This document shows, one piece after another, positions 53,780 to 63,100 of a DNA stretch of 64,000 nucleotides. The notes beneath the pieces were generated by a model that was given only the letters and a program-made list of their open reading frames with translations, did not search any database and was not told the DNA's origin. Origin of the DNA: Alphaproteobacteria bacterium (GTDB taxonomy: Bacteria > Pseudomonadota > Alphaproteobacteria > CAAHEQ01 > UBA3637); the NCBI GenBank assembly GCA_017466695.1, contig JAFTTR010000033.1, positions 27,685-91,684 of the forward strand, given 5' to 3'. Made by a program: the position numbers and the translations under genes. Numbering within the stretch: the stretch's first letter is position 1; every line of letters starts with the position of its first letter.

Positions 53780-55075
53780 TTAATCATTAATTTTTGTTCG
53801 AACGACAGTAAGTTCTGGTAAAAGTTTAATTATTTCAGGTGATAATGGAATTTCAATTGCTTGACCTAAATGCCCAGATGAAATAACTTCAGCTTCATTT
53901 CCTGTTCGATGATCGAAGAAATCTTCGACAGTGATTTGAATAGGAGCCATTTGATAAGGAGAGAGAAATTCAAGAACCATGCCTCTTTGAATTTTGTGTT
54001 TAATTTCCATAATAACACGCCCCTCTTTTGCCCCACGAACAAGACCAGCGTAACGCCAATCGCCAAGACTGGCTGATACATCATAATTATGTGCTTCGGG
54101 CCCAGCATTACCATCTAAAAATCCAACCGTATATCCCCGTGATTGAAGTGTCATCAGTTCATCCATATATTTATCAGGAGACCAATTTTTAGGATCATTG
54201 AACCAATCATCAATAGCGTGTCTGTATGTTCTTGCAGTAATAGCTGCATAATATTCAGATTTGTTACGTCCTTCAATCTTAAATGAATCAATTCCAATAG
54301 GGAGTAAGTCGTTCAATCTGGGAAGCCAGCAAAGATCACGTGAGTTCATGATATAAGTCCCATTTTCATCTTCATCAATACGCATGAGTTTGCCAAGACG
54401 TGTTTCTTCCTCAATATAATAAGAGGAGTCATCATTTGGTTTTAAAGGTTCAGCTTCATAAATTTTATAACGCCATCTGCAAGAATGAGCGCAGTTACCT
54501 TTATTAGCACTTCTACCTGTCATAAAGTTTGAAAGCAAGCATCTGCCAGAATAACTGACACACAAAGCCCCATGAACAAATGTTTCGATTTTAATATCAG
54601 GACAGGCTTGTCTAATTTCTTTAATTTCATGAAGGGGGACTTCACGACCAAGAACGCAAAGAGAAGCACCTTGACTTTTCCAAAAATTAACAGTGAGAGT
54701 GGAACAAACATTTGCTTGGGTTGAAATGTGCAAAGGAAGAGTTGGAATTTCAGCTTTAATACGTGCAAAAACGCCAGGATCTGCAACAATAACGCCATCA
54801 GGGTTTAAGTCTTTTAAAAGAGTGATGAAATTTTCAACACGTTCAATATCTTTATTATGTGTGAACAAGTTGACGGTTAGATAGACTTTTTTACCCAAGT
54901 TGTGCGCATATTCGATTCCTTCTTTCATCTCTTCTGCAGTAAAAGAAATTTTATTTCGAAGGCAAACGCCAGGCATCCCAGCATAAACAGCATCAGCTCC
55001 ATACAAAAAAGCTGTTTTTAAACGATTAAGGGAGCCAGCTGGTAATAAAAGTTCAGGTTTTTTAATTGGTTTCAT
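53780..55075 (-). CDS. Peptidase U32-family protein (TrhP/YegQ-like)
   Basis: 431 residues. The U32 signature is complete: ETFVHGALCVSYSGRCLLSN followed by GRSANKGNCAHSCRW, with the cysteines that hold an iron-sulfur cluster in this family. E. coli YegQ/TrhP makes 5-hydroxyuridine at tRNA position 34 using prephenate; the same role is likely. It has its own promoter. Confidence 0.9.
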   Translation of the reverse strand: MKPIKKPELLLPAGSLNRLKTAFLYGADAVYAGMPGVCLRNKISFTAEEMKEGIEYAHNLGKKVYLTVNLFTHNKDIERVENFITLLKDLNPDGVIVADPGVFARIKAEIPTLPLHISTQANVCSTLTVNFWKSQGASLCVLGREVPLHEIKEIRQACPDIKIETFVHGALCVSYSGRCLLSNFMTGRSANKGNCAHSCRWRYKIYEAEPLKPNDDSSYYIEEETRLGKLMRIDEDENGTYIMNSRDLCWLPRLNDLLPIGIDSFKIEGRNKSEYYAAITARTYRHAIDDWFNDPKNWSPDKYMDELMTLQSRGYTVGFLDGNAGPEAHNYDVSASLGDWRYAGLVRGAKEGRVIMEIKHKIQRGMVLEFLSPYQMAPIQITVEDFFDHRTGNEAEVISSGHLGQAIEIPLSPEIIKLLPELTVVRTKIND

Positions 55076-55105
55076 TATGTATCCTTTTTTTTATAAGTTT
55101 GCTTC

Positions 55106-55134
55106 ATTATAGCCTTTTTTTTATAAAAAAGCAA
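55106..55134 (-). promoter_or_regulatory. Promoter of the U32 gene
   Basis: Minus strand TTGCTT, 17-base spacer, TATAAT. Confidence 0.75.
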
Positions 55135-55141
55135 AAAAATA

Positions 55142-55171
55142 TTACACTTTTTAAAGATTTTGTTTTATAAT
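55142..55171 (+). promoter_or_regulatory. Promoter of gpmI
   Basis: TTACAC, 18-base spacer, TATAAT. Confidence 0.6.
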
Positions 55172-55192
55172 AGAGCACAAGTTTTTTTTAGA

Positions 55193-55221
55193 GTGTCTAC
55201 TTGAAAATTTTAAATAGACAC
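55193..55221 (+). promoter_or_regulatory. Inverted repeat in the gpmI leader
   Basis: GTGTCTA and TAGACAC, 15 bases apart, just after the predicted transcript start and before the ribosome site. Confidence 0.4.
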
Positions 55222-55254
55222 CTTTTATGTTATAAAAAAAAGAAAGGAAATGGT

Positions 55255-56784
55255 ATGACAAAGCAAAAACCTGTTGTTTTATGTATTTTAGATGGTTGGG
55301 GTTATCGAGAAGAAACAGCCTTTAATGCGATTGAAGAGGGAAATACACCTGTTTGGCATGAATTAGTTAAAACATGTCCAAGTTGTATGCTCAAAACATC
55401 AGGATTAGATGTTGGGTTGCCAAATGGTCAAATGGGTAATTCAGAAGTGGGGCATACCAATTTAGGTGCAGGGCGTGTTGTTTTGCAAGATTTACCTCGT
55501 ATTGATAAAGCGATTGAAACACATACATTGGATACAAATCCTGTGTTAGTTGATTTAATCAATACGTTGAAAAGAACAAATGGTGCTTGCCATTTAATGG
55601 GGCTTGTTGGCACAGGGGGTGTTCATGCGCAACAAACACACATTTTAGCGTTGGCTGAAATTTTAAATAAGGCAGATGTTAAGGTGTATTTGCATTGTTT
55701 TATGGATGGTCGTGATACAGCACCTGATTCTGGTCGTGGATTTGTCAAAGATCTTGAAACAGCTATTGCCTCTATGAAAAATGTGAAAATAGCAACCGTT
55801 TCGGGTAGGTATTACGCAATGGATCGTGATAACCGTTGGGAGAGAATTGATTTAGCTTATCAAGCATTGGTTGCTGCAAAAGGGGAGCGTTATGCAACGG
55901 CTGATGAGGCTATTCAAGCATCTTATGAAAAGAAAGTTTATGATGAATTTATTATTCCTTGTGTGATTGGGGATTATCAAGGTATGCAAGATGGAGATGG
56001 GTTGATTATGGCTAACTATCGTTCAGATAGAGCACGTGAAATCACCCGTATTTTATTGCAACCTGATTTTGAAGATGCACCTCGTAGCCCAGTTATCAAA
56101 TTTGCATCAGCTGTGGCTATGACGGAATATTCTGTTGAACATAATAAATGGTTGAAAGTTTTATTCCCTCCTGAAGAATTAACAAACATTTTTGGGGAAG
56201 TATTGGCTCAAAATGGATTGAAACAATTGCGTATCGCAGAAACTGAAAAATATGCGCATGTTACCTTCTTTTTCAATGGGGGAAAAGAAACATTATTCCC
56301 AAATGAAGAAAGAATTTTAATTCCAAGTCCAAAAGTTGCCACATATGATTTAAAACCTGAAATGTCTGCTATTGAAGTAACAGATAAGTTGGTTGAAGCA
56401 ATTAACAATGATACATTTGACGTGATTATTGTGAACTATGCAAATGGGGACATGGTTGGACATACGGGCGTGATGGAAGCTGCTATCAAAGCTGTTGAAG
56501 CTGTTGATACTTGTTTAGGCCGTGTTGTTGACGCTGTTAAAGCAAAAGATGGTGTTATTTTTGTAACAGCCGATCATGGAAATGCTGAACGGATGAAAGA
56601 TGAAGCAACAGGGGCTCCTTATACGGCGCACACGAACACACCGGTGAAAGCTGTTCTTGTGAATGCCCATGGGGTTAAAGGGTTAAAAGACGGTGCGTTG
56701 GCAGATGTAGCACCCACATTATTAGATATTATGAATATTGCTCAACCAGCTGAAATGACCGGTCAGTCACTCATTGAAAAATAA
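55255..56784 (+). CDS. gpmI: 2,3-bisphosphoglycerate-independent phosphoglycerate mutase
   Basis: Manganese-dependent glycolytic enzyme interconverting 3- and 2-phosphoglycerate. I chose ATG 55255, with AAAGGAAA just upstream; the longer frame from TTG 55201 starts inside a leader dyad. The 509 residues contain CILDGWGY (metal Asp), the phosphoserine site NGQMGNSEVGHTN (Ser63), HCFMDGRDT, RSDRAREI and TADHGNAERM. Length is normal. Confidence 0.97.
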   Translation: MTKQKPVVLCILDGWGYREETAFNAIEEGNTPVWHELVKTCPSCMLKTSGLDVGLPNGQMGNSEVGHTNLGAGRVVLQDLPRIDKAIETHTLDTNPVLVDLINTLKRTNGACHLMGLVGTGGVHAQQTHILALAEILNKADVKVYLHCFMDGRDTAPDSGRGFVKDLETAIASMKNVKIATVSGRYYAMDRDNRWERIDLAYQALVAAKGERYATADEAIQASYEKKVYDEFIIPCVIGDYQGMQDGDGLIMANYRSDRAREITRILLQPDFEDAPRSPVIKFASAVAMTEYSVEHNKWLKVLFPPEELTNIFGEVLAQNGLKQLRIAETEKYAHVTFFFNGGKETLFPNEERILIPSPKVATYDLKPEMSAIEVTDKLVEAINNDTFDVIIVNYANGDMVGHTGVMEAAIKAVEAVDTCLGRVVDAVKAKDGVIFVTADHGNAERMKDEATGAPYTAHTNTPVKAVLVNAHGVKGLKDGALADVAPTLLDIMNIAQPAEMTGQSLIEK

Positions 56785-56810
56785 GTGAACTTGAGTTAAC
56801 AATTGGGATG

Positions 56811-56840
56811 AAAAAAGTGGCATTTTTGCCACTTTTTTTG
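56811..56840 (+). terminator. Terminator of gpmI
   Basis: AAAAAAGTGGCA, loop TTTT, TGCCACTTTTTT. Confidence 0.92.
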
Positions 56841-56988
56841 TTGTTTTTTATACATAAAAGTTAAAAAAATAAGATTTTTGCCTTATTTTTATACAAAAAA
56901 TAATCTTTATTTTTCAATATATTACAAGAAAATTCCTGAAAAACACGAATTTTTTTTGGGAATTTTTGGCTCAAAATTTCAAACCCAT

Positions 56989-56996
56989 GGTATAAT
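56989..56996 (+). promoter_or_regulatory. Extended -10 promoter of the autotransporter gene
   Basis: TGGTATAAT fits the TGnTATAAT extended -10; no good -35 is present at the expected distance. The leader would be about 100 bases. Confidence 0.55.
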
Positions 56997-57040
56997 TAAA
57001 GTATGGGAGAGTGATTATCATTGTATGAGGGATAATTATT

Positions 57041-57077
57041 TTCCTCCACACAAATAACAAAAGGATACACCATGTAA
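57041..57077 (+). promoter_or_regulatory. Autotransporter leader with anti-ribosome-site sequence and ATG-TAA minimal ORF
   Basis: CCTCC at 57043-57047 is complementary to the GGAGG (57094-57098) of the autotransporter. AAGGA at 57061 is followed 6 bases later by ATG TAA (57072-57077), a start codon immediately followed by a stop. Both could tune translation. Apart from this and the gpmI terminator, the 56785-57104 gap holds only A/T-rich sequence. Confidence 0.4.
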
Positions 57078-57104
57078 ACATTTTTATTTTTAAGGAGGCA
57101 TTTC

Positions 57105-60100
57105 ATGCAAAATTTATTTTCCAACACCCCAAAATGGGTGAAAAAAAAGAGTTTCAGTGTGCTTAAAAAGTGCTTTCTTTTAAATGTGATGTTTTGTTCT
57201 GTTATAATTTTTACATCAAATGCTTACTCATCTGACCCTATTGATAATTCATTAGGTGAAACGCTGCCCCCTTATCAAGGTGTAATGGTTTTTGAAAATT
57301 TAAATGGCGCAGTTTATAATGCAGCTGGGGGGAGTATTATTTTTGATGAAAATTCAGAGGTTACTTTTCAAAATAACACAGGTAGAGATTTAAGCTCTAT
57401 TGAAAATGAGGGGAATATTTTATTTTCAAAAAATTCATCTGTTTCATTTACAAACAATAATGCTATTATGGGTACTCTGCTGAATAGCGGCTCTGTTGTT
57501 TTTGATGAAGGAAGCAATGTTTTATTTCAAAACAATGATGGGGGAATTTTTAATAGTGGTGATATTGTTTTTAATGGAGATGTTGAATTTAAAAGCAATA
57601 TTAGCAGATATATAGATAGGTTTGGAGCAATTTTAAATGACGCTGGTAGTATTACTTTTAATGGTAATTTTAATTTTCAAAATCCAATCGACATTACGAT
57701 ATGTTACGGGGATATTAATTTTGCCCATGGAAAAGATAAGCTTGGTATATTAACAGGCGGTATTGTGGCCGTCGATAGTTGGACTAATTACCAAATCAAT
57801 AAAACAGGGGAAGGGACGCTTATTTTTGCAGATTCAGTTGGTAATAACCTGGTGGGTGATTTTGGTGTGTTTTTTCAAACGGCTGGATTAACGATTGGAA
57901 AGGCTAATTTTTTAGCTCAAAATAACGTGTTCAAAGGACATACCACACTTGAAACACATGGTTCACGAAATGGCTCAAATTTAAAGATTGAGTTTGAAGG
58001 AGAAAGTGAAGACAAAAAAGCAATTTGGAAACATTACCATACAGATACAAAGCTGTTTAATATATCCGATATTCAATTGAAGGAATATTCAGAAGTTTAT
58101 TTTGATAGTTACTCACAACAGATAAAAGATAATTATATTTCTATGTATGTTAAAGAAGGGGAGGAAAATATTCTTTTTACTAACGAGGCTGTATCATCAG
58201 ATACAAAGGGATATTATGCCCTTTATAATGATATTGCTCAAAATGCAGGGAAGGTTTCTTTTAAAAACAGTGTTGTTAAACCTCTAGAAGGAAACAGACG
58301 TTATGTCGGAGATTATACGTTTGGTGAAAATACATCTCTTGATTTAATAAATAAATCGCTTGATTCAATTCAGTTTGAAAAAGCTGTATTCCAAAATACA
58401 AGTTTAATGCTTAATTATGGGGATACGTTGCAAACAATAGGAGGTCAATTTGATTTGCAATCTTTAAATGTTTTTAAACCTATTGTTCGAGGAGAATTAA
58501 GCTCTTATCAAGCATTGAAGGGGGAGGCAACTTATTTAAAAAGTGCAACATTTGATTTAAGTGGATATTATGAAGGGTTGACAGCGTCTGTTGTTGCAGG
58601 AGGACAACATATTATTATCGAGGGTGAAATGAATGTTCCTAAAACATCTTTCTTAACTTTAGGAGAGGCTGTTTCTCATGATGGGAATGCTCTTTTTGAT
58701 ATGAAGAATGAGGAGCTTTTATCAAATGGTCTTTATGTTTATTCTGTTTCAAGCATAGATGGGAGTAACAATATGCTTCCTCCCATAGAAAAAGGAATTA
58801 AGTTCATTATGGGTTCAACTGAAAATGCAAATGAAAGCATTATTCAAGCAAATGGATACACTCTTTTTGATATTAATCAATCCAATGAAGGTCTCACTCT
58901 TCAAAATTTAACAATTGATGGAGCTGGAGAAGTTTTTAATATAGCGCAAGGGGTTGAAGCTATTTTAGATTTAAACAATGTGATAATTAAAAATTCATAC
59001 AATTTGTTTGTAAATAGTGGGGATACCCATATAACAGGGGATGTTCAGTTTATATCTAATAAATCAATGAATCCTAGAATGCCAATAATAATGAGTATTG
59101 ATAACCTCTTGGTATTTAATGGGAAAACTTCTTTTATAGAAAATGAGGGGCGAATTTCAGGGAATGGTTCAATTATTTTTAATGATGAGGTGTTATTCCT
59201 TTCCAACAAGCGAGCAGATGCCTATGGCGTTTTAATAGGCACTGGTAGTTCGACATTTAATAATGAGGCTTTGTTTGTTGGAAATGAAGGACGAGTTTTA
59301 TCTAACGGATGGACGACAGTTACTTTTTACGATAACTTTACTTTTACAGAAAATGAAATAGACGTTATTCTTACGGACAGAGGTGGACGAGTTGTTTTTG
59401 CCCCTGATGAAGGAAAAGTGGGCACTTTGGATGGGGGGATCGATTCAGTGCATCCTGGTGCAGACGTAGGTGGTGCTCCAGGGGCAATCGTAAAAACAAA
59501 TTTAGGAACCCTTATTTTGGGGGACAATATGAATAACATTTGCAATGGGGTATCTTGTTGGCATTCATTTATACAAGAACAAGGGGTAATAATTGTTAAG
59601 ACGGATAAGCTAAATTTTGCAAGCACAAACACCATCACAGGTGGCGAATTGCGTCTTCATGGGGATAGTTTAAGTGATTTAAAGGCAAGTGTTGATGGAG
59701 CAAAGCTCACCTATTTAACAACCAATACGGCAAATCAAGAAGCTATTATACCAAGCAGTATTAGACTTAACAATACAGAAATTCTTTTTGGCGCCTATAC
59801 AGCAGCTGAAAAACAATCAGAAGTTGACCTTGTCAAAGATAGAAAAGTACCATCATTAGATGAGAATGGAAACGTTGTTTATGATGAAGAGGGGAACATT
59901 CAATATGAAACTTATAAAGTGACAGAAAAACTTTTGACTTCTAACACCATCGATAGGGCAAATTATACATTGTCAAGTGATATCTCGGGCGCAACCAAAG
60001 TCACGTTTAAGGATTCTGACGTTGCTGTTGCAGGGGGAACATATAACTTAAGTTATACATTCGATAATGCAAGACTTGCTGACAATTATGACAGTTTAAC

Positions 60101-63100
60101 TTTTAATGCTGAAATGATATTTAAAAATGGAGATGCTGATGCTCAATATGGTGCTGCATTTTTTAATGGTAATGAAATCACATTTGTTGAAAAAGCATCA
60201 TTTTTAAGCAATGCAGCTACATATGGTGGGGCAATTTATAATACTGGAGACATCACGTTTGGTGGAAATGTTGACTTTTCAAGTAACTTCGCAGATGGTG
60301 ATGATGCTTATGGTGGTGCGATTTATAATTATGCTTATAATTCTAATGCAACTATAACGTTTGGTGAGGGTTCAACAGCCACATTCACGGGTAACACAGC
60401 ATCCTATGATGGTGGGGCGATTTATAATGATGGTGATATGTCTGGTTCTGGAACCATCACATTTGGTTCGGGTTCAACAGCCACATTCACGGGTAACAAA
60501 GCATCCAAATATGGTGGTGCGATTTGGAATGACAGGACCATCAGGTTTGGTGAGGGTTCAACAGCCACATTCACAGGTAACACAGCATCCTCTGAAGGTG
60601 GGGCGATTTGGAATGCTTATGGTGGCACCATCACGTTTGGTTCGGGTTCAATGGCTACATTCAGTGGAAACACGGCATCCCAATATGGTGGGGCAATTTA
60701 TAATTATAGAGGTACCATCATCACGTTTGGTGCAGGGTCAACAGCCACATTCAGTGGAAACACGGCATCCGCCAGTGCTGGGGCGATTTATAATCATTAT
60801 GCCGCCATCACGTTTGGTGCAGGGTCAACAGCCACATTCAGTGGTAACACAGCATCCAGAGAAGGTGGGGCGATTTATAATGAAGGCATCATCATGTTTG
60901 GTGGTGATACTACATTTACTGGTAACACAGCATCCAGATATGGTGGGGCGATTAATAATAGAGGCACCATCACGTTTAATGATAGCTTTTTGTTCAGTGA
61001 TAATACGGTTTCAGGAAGTGATGCCAAAGGGTCAGATATTTATAATTACAATGTAACAATTACCATTGCAAATAAAGAAGGAACCGTTGGTTCTTTAGAT
61101 GGAGGGATTTATCAATCAAATGGCGTCATTAACAAAACAGGTGAAGGAACACTTATTTTGGGTGACTTGATGGCAAATGGATATGAAGAGGGTACAACTT
61201 TTGAGCAAAAAGCGGGACTCACTATTGCCAAGACGGATAAACTCAACTTTGCAGCAAGCAACACCATCAGTGGTGGTGAATTGCGCATACATGGGAATAA
61301 TTTAAGTGATTTAACAGCAAGTGTTGATGGAGCAAAGCTCACCTATTTAACAACTAATACGGCAAATCAAGAAGCTGTTATACCAAGCAGTATTGGACTT
61401 AACAATACAGAAATTCTTTTTGGCGCTTATACAACAGCTGAAAAACAATCAGAAGTTGACCTTGTCAAAGATAGAAAAGTACCATCATTAGATGAGGATG
61501 GAAATATTGTTTATGATGAAGAGGGGAACATTCAATATGAAGCTTATAAAGTGACAGAAAAACTTTTGACTTCTAACACCATCGATAGGGCAAATTATAC
61601 ATTGTCAAGTGATATCTCGGGCGCCAGTAAGGTTACCTTTATCAATAGTGATATTCGATTGGGTGGAGATAGCTATTCAGGAGATTATGACATTGGCTCT
61701 AGCAACAAACTTATCTTAAGTGATGAGACAATAACAGAAAAAGAAATTACATTTAAAGCTCTTTCAGGAGAAGGGGCAGTATTGGAAATTGATGCTCTTT
61801 TCACACAAAATGAGGACGGAACAGTATCAATGCAAACGGATAAACTGGTTCTTTCAGGATCTGAGTATCAATTTGGAGATGTTGAATTGAACATGATGGG
61901 GAATGATATCTTTAAAGCAACGGTTGATCAAATGGCGAAGCTTTCAAAACCAGTTCTTTATCAATCTCAAGCTCTTGGAGGAGGCGCTACATTTAAAGAT
62001 GTTCATAAATCATGGTTAGAAACAACATCACCTTATGCATATGAACTTCAAGCAAGTGGGCAAGAGTTAAGCGTTGGCGCAAGCAAGTTAAAAGGAACAG
62101 CTCTTGAGTATCTTGTTTCATATGAATCAGATACAACCTTACAAATGAAAAAGGATACAGAAGGAGCTTCTTATATTGTTGGAGATAATGAATCTTTTTC
62201 AATAATGGCTCAGGGGGAAAAGAAGATTATTGGGGCAACTGATAAGGCTTCAGAGTCAACCCTTGTCGCAAGTGGAAAAAATCTTTTCACTTTGAATGAT
62301 GAAAATACTTCTCTTGAGGTTAAGAATATAACGATTAAAGAGTCTAACAACGCTATTGATAATCAAAAAGGACAAGTTATATTAGAAAATGTTGTGATTG
62401 AAAATTCAATAGGTGACACAGCTCTTAAAAATGCTGGCACAATGACGCTTCAACAAGTAACAGTTGATAAAGGGATTGAAAACAAAGGAATACTCACATT
62501 ATCTAATGAAAACAACATTGCTCTTTTGAACAATGAACAAGAGGGGATAGTTGATTTGCTTTCAGCTCATCAATTAAAAGAGGTTGTAAATGATGGTCAA
62601 ATAAACACATCACATAATATTGGGATGGAAAGTTTGAGTGGTATAGGCCAATTAACCGTCAACAATGCTGTTTTGGATGTGGCAGACAAGTTCCAAACCA
62701 GCAACAAGGTCATCTCAAACAATATGAAAATTGGAGAAAAGGTTAAAGAAATTCGTTTCGGTGGCTTGGAAATTAAAGAAGGAACAATGCTAGATATTGA
62801 TAATAAACACGTTGAAGCTGAAAAAGTCACATTTGGGAAAGACTCAACCTTAAGTGTTACACTTAACCATTTGAAAGATCATGGGACATTGAGCCATGAA
62901 GAAGTAGCAGGGGATGAAGAGGCCAAACTCATTCTTAAACTCACAGAAGGAATTAATCAAGAAGAGGGTATTTATAAAGTCTTTAATAAAGACAATCAAC
63001 TTGTCTTGAAAGAAAATAAATTGATTAATGTGATTGATAATCAAGATGGGTCTTATAAAGTTGCGAAAAAATCAGTGGATGACCTCTCAAAAGATCTTGG

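Noticed and set aside
55201..55254. TTG start giving gpmI 18 extra residues
   Set aside because: It falls inside a leader dyad, has no ribosome site, and the extra residues are not part of the GpmI family start.
57010..57040. Possible Fur-type operator (TGATTATCATT ... GATAATTATT) before the autotransporter
   Set aside because: Only partial similarity to the Fur consensus in a very A/T-rich leader; the dyad is incomplete.
60217..61050. Regular repeats that might suggest a CRISPR array
   Set aside because: The units lie inside a long coding frame, vary in length and lack unique spacers. They encode protein repeats.
60361..61056. A 231-codon ORF in another frame of the autotransporter with repeated VRVQQPHS-like units
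   Set aside because: It is a shadow. The Pmp repeat units are multiples of three bases, so their alternative frame stays open and repeats too. It has no ribosome site, and the main frame is the one with signal peptide and barrel.
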